Of a stretch of DNA of 64,000 nt, positions 11,900 to 23,600 are shown in pieces; position 1 is the first letter of the stretch, and each line of letters starts with the position of its first letter. The notes below the pieces were generated by a model. It was not told the origin of the DNA. It did no database searches and was given only the letters and a program-made list of their open reading frames with translations. Made by a program: the position numbers and the translations under genes. The DNA is taken from contig CM029387.1 of the NCBI GenBank assembly GCA_017165825.1, positions 10,743,535-10,807,534 of the forward strand, in the 5' to 3' direction. The stretch is from Hepsetus odoe (taxonomy: Eukaryota; Chordata; Actinopteri; Characiformes; Hepsetidae).

Positions 11900-13200
11900 G
11901 GGTGAGTTGTTTCTGCATTGGGGGTTTAGGGGCGGGGCTTTATCCCCGACAGCTCTGAGGAGGCGGAGTCTGTAGGGATCCACCGCTCGACCAATCAGCG
12001 CGCGTAGAGCTTCCATTGCAAAGTTGTGAGCTCACCGACACGGTGTCTTTCTTCAACACTTACTATTTCTGATTCTCCTGTGGAAATGTCCGGTTTCAGG
12101 GACTGTTCTCGGTGGGTGTTCGAGGTCTGGGAGTTGTGTGTTGGTTTGGCCACCCTGGCTCCGCGGTCTGGCCGCTGTGTGCTGAAGACGTGGCCGTTCC
12201 GAGGAGAAAATGTCTCTCCAGCTTCTGCTCGGCACCGACCGGCGCGGCTAACCTGCTAAAGTGGGTCCGCACCGGAGTCCGTCCTTTAGACTGATCCTGT
12301 CTGCGCGGAATAAGCACCCACTGAGGCCGTAAGTCTTAATTCTCTTCCGTTTGGGCCGAAATTGAGCGGATGGTTCATGAATCAGAAACATGGCAACGAG
12401 TTGCTAACGAGCTCCAGCTAGCTAACGCTTCTGAACTTAGTTTCGAGCAGTTGTCACGGATGGCGAGTTGAAGAGACTTTCAGATCCTGTCTGCCTCTGG
12501 TTTTAAATCGAGAAACGCGTCGTTAAAGTGCAAATGTACTGTACGAAAGCCGAGAGGGTAACAGTCGTGTCTAAAGTCAAAATGGTGAACTTCCAGCTGA
12601 GCGTGCCGTGTGCACTTTCTCCAGACAGACAGTTAGCGAGCTAAAGCATCTGGTCTGGTGCTCATCTTTACTCGTGAACGCTCATTAATGCTCGTTTCCT
12701 CTCTGTGCGCTGGGTTTTTCCACGGTGGTGTTCTAGCTGAGCTGGCTGGCCATTTGGGCGGTGTTAAGGAATCACTATCCCACATTAACGTCACTCTTTC
12801 ATTAAAAGTGGGATCATTTTGTGTCCTAAAAGAAGGATCATATTTGTTGGGGTCCTAATTTTTTTCTGAACAGCTGAGCGTTTTCACGTTAACTTACTTG
12901 ACCTTCGTTTTGGTTTCAGTGCATCGTTTGAACTTAAAGACGCAGGAGCGGCTTTACACGCCCGTGAAAAAAGGATGTGCGTTTTGTGTGGCGTTCGGGG
13001 GAAAGGCTCGTTTTAGTCTGACGCGGTTACTGTTAAGGGCTCGGCTCCTTTGTTTATTCGGTAAACCGACGTGACCCGCGGCGGAGCGGGAGATGCGCTT
13101 TGTCTCTCTGGGTGTGGAGCCGCGGCGCTGTTGAGCTCCGCTCCGCTGATTGACAGATCCTGACCCCATTCAGGCTGAACCCACCAAAACCCGGGAGGTC
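11900..13200. promoter_or_regulatory. Orphan CpG-rich promoter-like block
   Basis: CpG density rises sharply here compared with the flanks. There is a CCAAT box in ccaatcagcgcgcg at about 11991-12004 and several GC-box-like stretches. A strong splice donor (GGCC then GTAAGT) follows at 12329, so a non-coding first exon at about 12030-12328 (+) is plausible. It could be an upstream promoter of epc1, which begins 8.3 kb further on in the same direction, or a separate lncRNA. On the minus strand a 101-aa open frame (12016-11711) starts with a good ATGG context but matches nothing I recognise. No family homology supports a protein here. Confidence 0.45.
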
Positions 13201-13381
13201 AAACAGCCGGGACTTCCAACAGGAGGGGATGTTTAAGGGTTTCAATGGATGTGTAATGATTTTAAGGTACACCATTACCAGTGTTAGTTTAAATGAACAC
13301 TTCATAAACATCCCCGTTAAACAAAACAAGCCCAGACAAGCCTGGAGGACCGCCATAAGACGCACGACTTTTCTCACGGAA

Positions 13382-13382
<1 letters not shown>

Positions 13383-13414
<32 letters not shown>

Positions 13415-13426
13415 ATAGTGTATGTG

Positions 13427-13464
<38 letters not shown>

Positions 13465-13472
13465 ATATATAG

Positions 13473-13510
<38 letters not shown>
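13383..13510. repeat. Compound microsatellite (GT)n-(CT)n-(AT)n-(GT)n
   Basis: Four successive dinucleotide tracts: GT at about 13383-13409, CT at 13429-13461, AT at about 13470-13490, and GT at 13491-13510. Reading frames across it are artefacts of the repeat. Confidence 0.9.
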
Positions 13511-14640
13511 ATTGCTATGGGTCAGTAGTATCTATCAGTAGTAGACTATAGAAGACTGCACTGCACAAAATGTCCGGCACCTTTGTTTGTCTACAATAAC
13601 AGGCTGTGAGGCTTGTGGATACTGAGAGCTGATTGGTTGTTGAGCTGATCAGCTCTTTGTAAAAAGTGGTTTGCAGTTACAGGTGTCATGATCGTAGGAC
13701 ACTGTTAGGAAATCAGTAACAGGTGTTCAGATATTTCTTTACTGTATGTGTATTAAAAAATGAAACTTTACAAATGAGAGTTGTGCTCAAGCTCCATATG
13801 TACATATGAATCTGTTCCTGTTGCTCTCAAGTTCATTTTAGCTTAAATCTTTTTCTAAGGGTAGTTTCCTTTTGAGCAAAGGCTACAGTGTTTCTTTAAG
13901 TGATCTTTTAGATTAGAATCTACCACACTTGGTTGTTGCTAACAATTAGCCCATTAGAGTATGGGTAACTGTACGATGATGAACCTTTTTGTCTGTGCAG
14001 AAGCAGTAATAATGGGTGGACTTTGCATGCGTGAAGTGTTATCCTGGAGCAAAGGTAAGACTTCTTACAGACAACACCTTTGGCTGAGATGAATCTGTAT
14101 TTATTGCAGGCAGTTTCTTGTGTCTTGAAATATTCTGCATATGTTACATGTGTTGGTGTGACCTGCATGTAAACTGCTCAATGTTGGTGCAGTTGTGATT
14201 TCCACAGCACAAGTTGTATAGGGTGGATACCATTCTGTTTTTTATAAAATGTATTACTTAAATATTACAATTTTGCACATTAATGTGTATTTCTCAGGAA
14301 AATAATGTGGCATATGCACTAGGTTTTGACATAATTGTAGCCAATGAATGACCATGTTAATGACTGAATCATTCAGGTGTCCATTATCTAAAAACGTTGA
14401 TCATAAGGGTTGAGCCTATCCTCATAGGGGGAAAAGCAAAATAACACCTCAGAAAGGCTTGTCAAACCATCATAAGGTGTAAAATTGTCCAGATATTCTA
14501 AAAGGTGACAGATGGAATTGCTCTTTATCTATACTGAGATGATTACACATTTTTCTTTTGAGAAGTTCTCCATTAAGCAACTGTAGTTTAAATTATTTTT
14601 CCTTCTGCAACAGTACTCAGTTTTTTGTTTTTTTGTTTGA
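13511..14640. other. Intergenic DNA, nothing recognised
   Basis: AT-rich intergenic sequence between the orphan CpG block and the SINE at 14653. No exon-like open frames, RNA gene or clear repeat family was recognised. Confidence 0.4.
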
Positions 14641-14652
14641 ATACATTTAAAT

Positions 14653-14856
14653 GGTGCAGCGGTGGCCTAGTGGTTAGGGAGTTGGCCACAGAATCGGAAG
14701 ATTGTGGGTTCAAACGCCTTACCATCAGATTGCCCTGAAGTACCCTTGAGCAAGGTACCATCCCTGTCACTGCTCCTGGGTGCTTTCATAGCTGCCTCCT
14801 GCTGCACCTTGTTTGCATGGGTTAAATGCAGAGGTCCAATTTCGTTGTGGTTCATA
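14653..14856 (+). mobile_element. HAmo-like tRNA-derived SINE
   Basis: Forward copy. The head ggtgcagcggtggcctagtg holds an A-box-like TGGCCTAGTGG, and GGGTTCAAACGCC serves as the B box. These are followed by the body (accttgagcaaggtacc, gctgcctcctgctgcacc) and the 3' part gggttaaatgcagaggtcc with ttcgttgtgg. The copy runs straight into a (TA)n tract. It is the only long member of this family in the window on the plus strand. It matches the HAmo SINE type described in carps by overall layout, from memory rather than by alignment. Confidence 0.75.
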
Positions 14857-14861
14857 CATAC

Positions 14862-14880
14862 ACATATATATATATATATA

Positions 14881-14950
<70 letters not shown>
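14862..14950. repeat. (TA)n microsatellite
   Basis: Almost pure TA dinucleotides directly after the SINE 3' end. The tract probably grew from the SINE tail or from a pre-existing AT insertion site. Confidence 0.9.
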
Positions 14951-14951
<1 letters not shown>

Positions 14952-15009
14952 CACCATCTGACACACTTGAGTATATAAGATTGTTTTTCTCAAAAGTTAT
15001 CATTGTTTG

Positions 15010-16570
15010 AAGTTTAAGGTCAAGTGTTAGTTGTTTAAGGTGATTCATGTGATTTTATTTGAATAGGAAATGTCAGGTTGTTTAAGTAGTTAAGCCATTC
15101 ACTTATGTTTACTCTCTGTTATTCTCTAAGACTTTGAATGTTTTATGTAAAATAATCTTGATGCCATATAATAATTTCACTTGACTCTTAAAAAAATTGA
15201 ATTATCTGAAATTTGAGAGTAGAGTTCTATTTTTCTTACATTTTTTTCATAAGTATTATTTTTCTTACAACTTCTGTGCCCTGATTGGCTGTTTTTAGTG
15301 TTTTTCATGCCTGTTAAATGAATGGATGTCTGAAAATGTCACTTGGCATGTGGCTGCTTGCAAAACTGGATAAATAACATTTCAAAACCACTCACACTAC
15401 AGAAGATACACATTACACATTTGTAAAGCAATGTGTTAGCAGTGCACCAGTAGCAAATATTATACAGTAGTGTTTAATACAGTGCTACCATCAGTTTATA
15501 TTGACTTTCCACCCTGGGTATCATGTTACTTTTGAGAGATCTGCAGTTTAATAATTTGAAAAATAGAAGAAATTAGGCCAATCACATCTGCAGTGCCCCT
15601 CAGCTTAGACCACATTTTCAAAGTTGTGTTCTTGCCTGGCGTTTGTATATGATGTATATGGTGTCATTTACACTAAAACTGAAATGAGGGGTTTTGCCAC
15701 TCTGTTTTCCTGCATCAACTAAAAGGGTCAAAGTAGCAATGAGTCATAATTGTTTAATTGCTTATATGTATGTTTAAGCCGCCATAACATTACATCTAAA
15801 ATCAATATGTGCATTTAATTGTGTTTGAAAAACACACCATATACATTTTGGAAAAGAAACCACCTATAATGACCGTTTAAACTAAGACTCTGAAAAGGAG
15901 TCCAAGTCTTAAGTCCTTGAGATCATCATAAGATTTTCTTACAAATAGCTAGAGAATCCAATTAAACAATTATTTAAAATAGAAATATTGTACCTGTCAG
16001 TTATTTATTACTGATTTAGTATCAAGAGTATGTGAACTTCTAGGATTAGCAGCTGGTGAAATCAGAGATGGGTTTTTTTTCAGTCACTGTAATGGCAACC
16101 CAGTGTGAGAGGGAACCCTATGGTTTACAGAACAAGAATCTTTCATAAGCCGTTTCACACATCAACACCAAGAGAACCTTTGCGTGGACTTGCCCTTTCA
16201 GTCCGGAAACCCAAATCGGATATTTTGTTTCACTAATGAACACAGCCTGAACACACAACCTTGTGTGATAGTTTTCTTGTCAGCCCTTACCAAACGAAAC
16301 TAGTCATTTCACCCGCTAACACGTTTGTGTTGCTGCCTTTGTGTAAAGGATCATTGGCCCTCACCCTCAGATGTATGTTTTCTTTTGGTTTTGCACCAAT
16401 CACATAATATATAAAATCATGTTATCCATATGCTCATGATCTCTCTGTGAACTCTTGCTGTCTAATTTCAGATCTGACTATTTCATGTTCATAAATACAG
16501 CTCCTGTTAATGACCTTCATTTTATGATTGCAGTGCATGTCTAAAAGTGGCTAAAGTCTGATTTTCATGG
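15010..16570. other. Intergenic DNA, nothing recognised
   Basis: AT-rich sequence with short homopolymer runs. I saw no exon-like frames, tRNA or identifiable transposon between the (TA)n tract and the LINE remnant at 16.6 kb. Confidence 0.4.
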
Positions 16571-16619
16571 CACATTTGTGGAAGCAAATGAACCCAGCCA
16601 CAAGGGGGGAAAAAAGTGT

Positions 16620-18545
16620 GTTGTTTTTTTTTTTTTGGCTTTTTTGTGCTGGTCCCAAGCCCAGATAAATGGGGAGGGTTATGTCAGGAAGGACATCTGG
16701 TGTAAAACTTTTGCCAAATCAATATGTGGACAACGAAAGAGATTTCCATACCGAATCGCTCAAGGTCTGGGTTAACAATGACTGACACCAGTGCTGGTGC
16801 GTGTGGAAATTGGGCTACTATTGACTGAAGAAGAGCTGGAGGAAGGCATGTCCGGAGGCAGGAAAAGAGAAGAAAGTGTAGGAGAGTGGATGTGCGGGTA
16901 GGAACTTTGAATGTTTACAACATGACTGGTCAAGGGAGCGAATTAGCTTATATGATGGAGTAAAGGAAGATTGATATTTTATGTGCAAGAGATGAGATGG
17001 AAGGGTATTAAGGCCAGTATTGGAGGAAGGTTTAAATTGTTCTACCATGGTGTGGATGGAGTATGTGAATAGTGTTTTGGAGGTGAAGAGGGTCACAGCA
17101 ATTAGTATGAAGCATAAAGAATAAAATGAAATGATAATGAAAGTCATGCCTGCAAGTATGATGTGAGATGGAGGAGAAAGAAGAATTCTGGAGTTAGATG
17201 ATGTGAAGTGATAGTGTTCCCAGGCAAGAGAGAGTGGTGATTGGTGCGGACTTTATTGGACTTGCTGATTAAGAGAACAGAGGTGATGAGGACGTGATGA
17301 GTAGGTATTGTCAAGAAGAGGAATGCAGAAGGTCAGACGGTTGTAGATTTTGCTAAAAGGATTTGACAAAGATGTACACAGGTGGATTACATCCTTTTCA
17401 TGAGGGTCATTCTGAAGGAGCTTGGATCCTGCAAGGTCAAGAAGAGGAGGAAAGTGAGGTCAGAGTCGAGGATCAAATGGTGGACGCTGAAGAAGGAAGA
17501 CTACAAGGTGGAATTCAGGCAGGAGTTAATACAGGCAGTGAAGAATTGCCAGATAGCTGGGCAACTACTGCATAAGAGGTAAGGGAGACAGCAAGAAATG
17601 CACCTGGTGGGACATCTGGACAGATTAAGGAGGATAGGGAAACCTAGGTGGAACCTAGGACTCCATGAGTGTATACAGAAGAGGCTGGTGAAGAAGTGGG
17701 ATAGTCAGAGATGAAGAAGAAAATAGACAAGAATACAAGGAGATGAAGCACAGGGTGAAGAAAGTGGCGATGAAGGCTAAAGATAAGGTGTTTGGTGAAT
17801 TGTATGAGAGGCTGGACAGTAAGGAGGGGAAAAAAGGACCTATACTGCTTGGCTAGACAGAGAGACAGAACTGGGAAAGATGTACAGAACGAGAGACAAA
17901 GAAAATTGGATGATGTGATGAAAGTGAACCAGGAATTGCAGCGAAAAAGCAAGATGAAAGTAAGGGCAGTGATGAAGAATGGAAAGGAAAGATGACACAC
18001 CAGTGGAAACACGGAGGTGTTATGGGGAGATGGGAGTGGAGTTTCTGACCAGATTGTTTAACACAATCTTGGAAAGTGAGAGGATGCCTGAGGAGTGCAG
18101 ACTAAGTGTAATGGTACCAATTTTCAAGAATAAGGGTGATGCACAGAGCAGTAGTAACTATAGAGGGATGAAGTTGATCAGCCACAATATGAAGTTCTTG
18201 GAAAGAGTAGTGGAAGCTAGGTTAAGAAAAGAGGTGATGATTAGTGAGCAGTATGATTTCATGCCGAGAAAGAGCACAGCAGATACGTTTGCTCTGAGGC
18301 TGTTCATGGAACAGTATAGAGAAGCAAGATTCAGTGGGTTAGGACATGTACAGTGGAAAGACAAGGATTATATCAGGAGAATGTTGAAGATGGAGCTGCC
18401 AGGAAAGAGGAAAAGAGAAAGGCCAAAGAGAAAGTTTGTGGATGTGGTATGAGAGAACAGGCAGACAAATGGTGTGAAGGAGGAAGATGCAGAGGACAGG
18501 AAGAAATGGAAACAGTTAATCCGCTGTGGCGACCCCTAACGGTAG
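16620..18545 (+). mobile_element. RTE-like LINE remnant with internal deletions
   Basis: Remnant of an RTE-like non-LTR retrotransposon in plus orientation. Readable blocks, in order: 5' region near 16630-16770 (caggaaggacatctgg), endonuclease start (tgggaactttgaatgt-like at about 16900), linker (IKWWTLKKEDYKVEFRQ, 17460-17580), pre-RT (DLYCLARQRDRTGKDVQ, about 17835-17890), then RT finger and palm start (FLTRLFNTILESERMPEE, VPIFKNKGDAQSSSNYRG, 18040-18170). The frame then jumps by deletion to the C-terminal end (GHVQWKDKDYIRRMLKMELP, 18340-18400), and the terminal ccgctgtggcgacccctaac lies at about 18520. The catalytic YADD region is missing. Many stops and frameshifts show that it is dead. 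Confidence 0.85.
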
Positions 18546-18554
18546 CATCCAAAT

Positions 18555-19060
18555 GTAAAATATTCATGGAAGGAAATCAAGGCACCAATAACAGACATTT
18601 CTGAAAACCTCTGGAATACAGTTGTTAACGCTCAACAGGAAAAGGTTGAAAAAAAAAACTGCATTCCAGCATAGGTCATAACTTGATCATATCTGACATA
18701 CGACAGTGGTAGAATGATAGATTTTGCTGCATTTAGGGCAGAACGGCTTGCCATCAGTAACGGAACAATAAATTCTGAGTTAGACCATAACATTTTCAAG
18801 AAAAAAAACATCAGGAATCTGACTGATCTGAAAAGTGGCGAAAGTTGAGCAGTTCATGGCGGGAAACCCCCCAGCATGGAGTAATGGGCTAAGATTCCTC
18901 CAAGCCGATTTGCAGGACTGATCAGGTACCTGATATGTTGAGTTGCGGTAACTACTTGCTGCACAAGGAAGTCACACCAAACTGAAAGCAATGTTTAAAA
19001 TGTTTCTGCCACTCAAAGATATGGAAAATTTGACCATTTCCCATATTAAACAATAGCCAT
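18555..19060 (+). mobile_element. Tc1/mariner relic (deleted)
   Basis: Decayed Tc1-like sequence immediately after the LINE end. Non-continuous matches to the 3' half of a teleost Tc1 family are visible: gaacaataaattctgagtta near 18764, then after a deletion gagcagttcatggcgggaa (18847) and cctccaagccgatttgcagg (18898), then ctgcacaaggaagtcacacc (about 18960). No intact frame is left. Its right side abuts the direct repeat that starts at 19069. Confidence 0.6.
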
Positions 19061-19068
19061 GACAAGTA

Positions 19069-19525
19069 CACTTGTCATTTACCAGTTCCTTCTGAACACT
19101 ACCAGTCGGAGAGCTGTTGTGCACAGGTCTTAAACTTGTAAATGGTGCTTTGTATTAATTGTATATGTGGTTCTGCATGTATTTGAAAGAGTAGATTTTG
19201 TAGTCTCAGAAACAGGACATTAGGGCTTTAGTTTTAATAAATCTGTGAACCTTGGTGTTTTTGCATTCACTACTGATCTCACTTCACCGGGGCTGTAGGA
19301 GAGAAACACCATCACAGAGAGAAGTCTTGGCTGCTAGGGAGGTGGATGGGACGGGAATATGTCACAGGAGCATTTCTCCAGCTACTGTGTGAAGTGGTTT
19401 AGGTTCTTGGTTTTTGTTTTCAAAGCAGCTGATCTTAAACGCTATTGATTATTAAAAAAACAACAAAGGATTTAACAGCATCATGTCTGTGCAGAGTTGG
19501 GCTACATGCATGTTTACATTATTTA
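19069..19525. repeat. 457-bp direct repeat, copy 1 (upstream of epc1)
   Basis: This stretch recurs in the same direction at 21923-22379, an offset of 2854 bp. The first ~380 bp are identical base for base. Differences appear only in and after an A-run near 19453-19470 and at one base near 19501. The flanks on both sides are unrelated between copies. No terminal inverted repeats or coding potential are seen. Confidence 0.9.
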
Positions 19526-20169
19526 TTATTACATTATATCACTGGTCGTTCAGACACTAAATATTTCACCTATTTTCAATATCCAGGATCTTACCGGGGC
19601 AGATTTACTGTCCAAATGCCCTTAGTTCCTACGCACATGATATAGGAATTATATACATACATATAGGAATTAGATATTTTTAAGATAGTTAGACAAAAAA
19701 TAAAAATTCCCATGGATAAAATCTCTCAAAATACATTTAGCTAAAAATGTCATGTTTGTTTTTTTTTTTTTTTTTTTATATAATAGTCCTGTGTATAGAG
19801 ACCACAAAAAATGTATTTCAAGAAATATAAATTTGTTGGGGGTTAAAAAGGTGTTAATACCCTTAATCTTGCACATTTCAGGAAATGTATCCCAAATATT
19901 TTAGGATCTTTTTTCTTTCTTACAAGTTTTGGTGAGGCTGATAACTTAAGATATTAATGCATTAACGCTTGCATAAGATATTTGAGATTTTGAGGATGTT
20001 TTCAAAAATATAAAAAAAGACAAGCCCATAAATGTTCTGTCTAAATGTTGGGATCTGCTCCTGAACTGGACCAGGATTTTTCCTGGATTCGGTCTGACCC
20101 GATACTGACCCCGAGGAAACCGTTCGTTAAACTGAGTCGCCTTTAAGTTTTGGACGAAGTGCTGAATTT

Positions 20170-20661
20170 TCTTCTTTTCTTGAACCTTTGACCTGCTCCT
20201 ATAAAAAGGAACAGAGTGTACAAACAGCGCGTCTCCGGCGCGGTCCGGGTTTATTTTGAATTGCAGAAAGCGCGCTGCGACTGGAGAGAGGAGGGGGGCT
20301 TTTACTTATACACACACACGCACCGCGCAGGCGCTGTGGACCTTGTGGGAATGGCTGTTCTGTGATCAGGGGGTTGGGCCGCGAGGAGCGAGTCGAGTCT
20401 TAAAGAGTTTTTAATGTCCGCCATGTTGGCCATGGCGTGTTGAACCGGGGGAAGGGAGCGGAGCTGCGGGAACAGGAGACCGAGAGAGAGCGACCAGGAC
20501 CCGGGCCTTCCCGGCGCGGCGCGGCCCGCCTTATCACAGCCTGCAGCCCATCCAATCGCTCCGGGATCACGAAATAAAACCATCCATGACCACTTTAACC
20601 GGATCCGCGGCCAATATTAGGAGACTGGATAGATTTATGCTGCATCTCGAATTATAAAAAC
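20170..20661 (+). promoter_or_regulatory. epc1: epc1 promoter and 5' UTR
   Basis: CpG-rich block upstream of the epc1 ATG. A TATA-like TATAAAAAG lies at 20200-20208, giving a likely start near 20230 and a 5' UTR of about 430 nt. The CpG-rich zone continues past exon 1 to about 21350, and motifs resembling YY1 sites (GCCGCCATT near 20908, CCGCCATTTTG near 21099) lie just inside intron 1. That layout is typical of a broadly expressed gene. The exact start site is inference. Confidence 0.6.
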
Positions 20662-23600
20662 ATGAGTAAACTGTCGTTTCGGGCGCGGGCGCTGGACGCT
20701 TCCAAGCCTCTCCCAGTCTTCCGCTGCGAGGACCTACCCGACCTGCACGAATATGCCTCCATTAACCGGGCAGTGCCGCAGATGCCGACGGGTATGGAGA
20801 AAGAGGAAGAATCGGTACGTGTTGCTGCATCTTTTTCGCCGTTTTGATCTGTTTTGGCGCGGCCGAGTGGTGCCCCTCGCTTGTGTGCGCAGCTTTGCAC
20901 AAAATGGCCGCCATTGCTCTCCGGAGACGGACGGCGGTTTTTCGCCCGTGGTTCTCGTCGCGGCCGACATTTGTCGTGTCGGGTCCTAACAAGAGGGATT
21001 ATATTTTTCGAATCCAGAAAGGAAGGCAGTGTTTGTGCGAAATTTCTCGAAGGAGACGGGGCGGCGAGAGTACAAAGGAGTCACGTGACCCGCGGCCGCT
21101 CCGCCATTTTGTCGGCTTTCTTCTCGCTGCGGCCGCTGCAGTGACGAGGAGCGCGAGACAGAGGGACCCCGAGAAAACCCCTCACTCCGCACTGACACAG
21201 CCGAGGGAACAGACACGGCTCAGTCATTCACGCTGCCCCGCAGCTGGAGTCGTGCTTAAAACGAGCTGGCCTGTTTATACGCAAAATGCCGAGACCGCCA
21301 GCCAAACTGACGGCTGTAAACAAGAGCGTTAACCGCCTCGGCCGCGCTGAGAGGATAGATTTACAAACTCTGCAGGGCCTCCGTTAGTCGCTCAGGTTAG
21401 GTTTCGGTTTTAACAACCCACATAAGCCCCCACGAGAGACGTTATCCTGAGTGTTTACATTCACAAAACTGAGCCAATAGAATCGCTGTTGGGTCTCTTC
21501 GCCTGCCTCCGAGCTGTCCTCTCCAGCTTTAAGCATCATGTGCCAAACAGAAGAGACATTTATTAACCACACACACTGATGATGCACCTGAGTGTCTTAT
21601 TACAACCTAAACTCGCCGTTATTTTCAGTGATGCTCCTCATGTCCGAATTTTAATCTCTCTATTTGTAATCTCCACGTTGACACACGTTCCTTGTGTTTT
21701 GCTCCAGTTACGGATTGTTTAAAGTCTCGGCCATAAAAGTATTGTCATGCAGTTCGGGAACCCTTCTGCAGCTGAAACGCTGTTTCCATCCCAGCTGCTC
21801 GCTGTTTTCAGTGATTGTCTGTTGAAGTTATGAATGGGACCCTGGGCTCTGCCTGTAGTGGTGCAGGGAGAATGGCAGTTTATGAATGGATATTTAATGG
21901 ATATTTCGCTAGCGGAGTGGTGCACTTGTCATTTACCAGTTCCTTCTGAACACTACCAGTCGGAGAGCTGTTGTGCACAGGTCTTAAACTTGTAAATGGT
22001 GCTTTGTATTAATTGTATATGTGGTTCTGCATGTATTTGAAAGAGTAGATTTTGTAGTCTCAGAAACAGGACATTAGGGCTTTAGTTTTAATAAATCTGT
22101 GAACCTTGGTGTTTTTGCATTCACTACTGATCTCACTTCACCGGGGCTGTAGGAGAGAAACACCATCACAGAGAGAAGTCTTGGCTGCTAGGGAGGTGGA
22201 TGGGACGGGAATATGTCACAGGAGCATTTCTCCAGCTACTGTGTGAAGTGGTTTAGGTTCTTGGTTTTTGTTTTCAAAGCAGCTGATCTTAAACGCTATT
22301 GATTATTAAAAAAAAACTAAGAATTTAACAGCATCATGTCTGTGCAGAGTTGGACTACATGCATGTTTACATTATTTAGTGTCTGTGCTTAGAAGGCAAC
22401 TCAGGATTTATACAATTTTCTCCACCACAAGACACCACTTACAATAGCATCAGTGGAAGGCTTGTCACCTTGGGTTTATATTGGACACAACTGGGTAGAA
22501 ATGTTTAAAGTTGGCTTGGAATATGACTGAGAAATAAATGGATACAGATATACTGATGGGAAGGAAGCTTAAGTGTAAGTAGAGAACTGGTAGAGGTGCA
22601 TGGTGATTTGTTACTTGTTTACTTATAAGAGAACTGGAGAGGTTAAACAGGATGGCTGTGTATTGCTGCTGTTTGTTGTTGCATGAATAAGAACACCCTT
22701 TACCTTAGATTATTAGTGACACTGTTACCAACTTCCCCCAGTGTTTCGGTTCAAAACAATTTATTTTTTAGTGTAGGGCTTGGAGAACTTTTTTTTTTTT
22801 TTTAGTTTACATTTTTGAAATTGTTTTTTAATGGTGATTCCCTATTTTAACCCTATGGATGGTTTTGTACTGCATGCATTTTACTGCATACATCTTGTAA
22901 AGTAATTCTCACACATTCTGTGATCAATATTGACCTTGTTGTGATGTGGAAAAATGTGAATTCTGCAATATATACAATTGCTAGATTAGCTTGTTGTAGC
23001 CACCTGTTTCTCACAGTTCTGCACATTTGTGTATGTACAGGAGCACCATCTGCAGCGGGCCATCTCAGCACAGCAGGTTTATGGAGAGAAGAGGGACAAC
23101 ATGGTGATTCCTGTGCCCGAGGCAGAGAGCAACATCACTTACTATGATTCCCTCTACCCAGGGGACTTCAAGATGCCCAAGCAGCTTATTCACATACAGC
23201 GTAAGTAGTGGTAGTGAGTGAGTGCTCCCCAGATGATTAATGAAATCATCACCAATCATAAAGTGCTGTGGTAAAAATTAACCGAATAGTAATTTTAATG
23301 AGTCTGTTCGGTATTAACTGCAAATGAATGTACATTTATATGTATCAGTGAAACTGTGTTGGGATATCAGTGTGCTGTACCTGTAATCCTTGTGGTATTT
23401 GGCAGCTTAGTTATTGAGAAATGATGTGTGACAGGCTAATATATAATGACATCTCTCCTGTTTATCTGTGCAGCATTCAGCTTGGACACTGAACAGCCAG
23501 ACTATGACCTGGACTCAGATGATGAGGCATTTGTAACCAAGCTGAGGAAAAAGATGGAAGTTGGGGCACTGCAGTTTGAGGAGATGATTGACCGGTTGGA

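Noticed and set aside
11711..12016. 101-aa minus-strand frame starting MEALRALIGRAVDPYRLRLL
   Set aside because: Open and in a CpG-rich block with a fair start context, but no homology is recognised and the second half looks like translated AT-rich intergenic DNA. Kept only as a note under the CpG block.
12086..12268. Short frame (12026-12259 region) with MSGFRDCSRWVFEVWELCVG
   Set aside because: High GC makes chance open frames common in CpG islands; overlapping frames on both strands are equally long. No family match.
14653..14740. tRNA gene
   Set aside because: A and B boxes are present, but the stretch does not fold into a full cloverleaf on inspection and is joined to a SINE body; the same holds for the other SINE heads.
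14767..15048. IYIYIY-type frames near 14.8-15.0 kb and at 47.2-47.5 kb
   Set aside because: Translation of (TA)n repeats.
20844..21332. 162-aa and 96-aa frames in the epc1 CpG island
   Set aside because: They overlap the exon 1 donor and intron 1. Low stop density in GC-rich DNA explains them.
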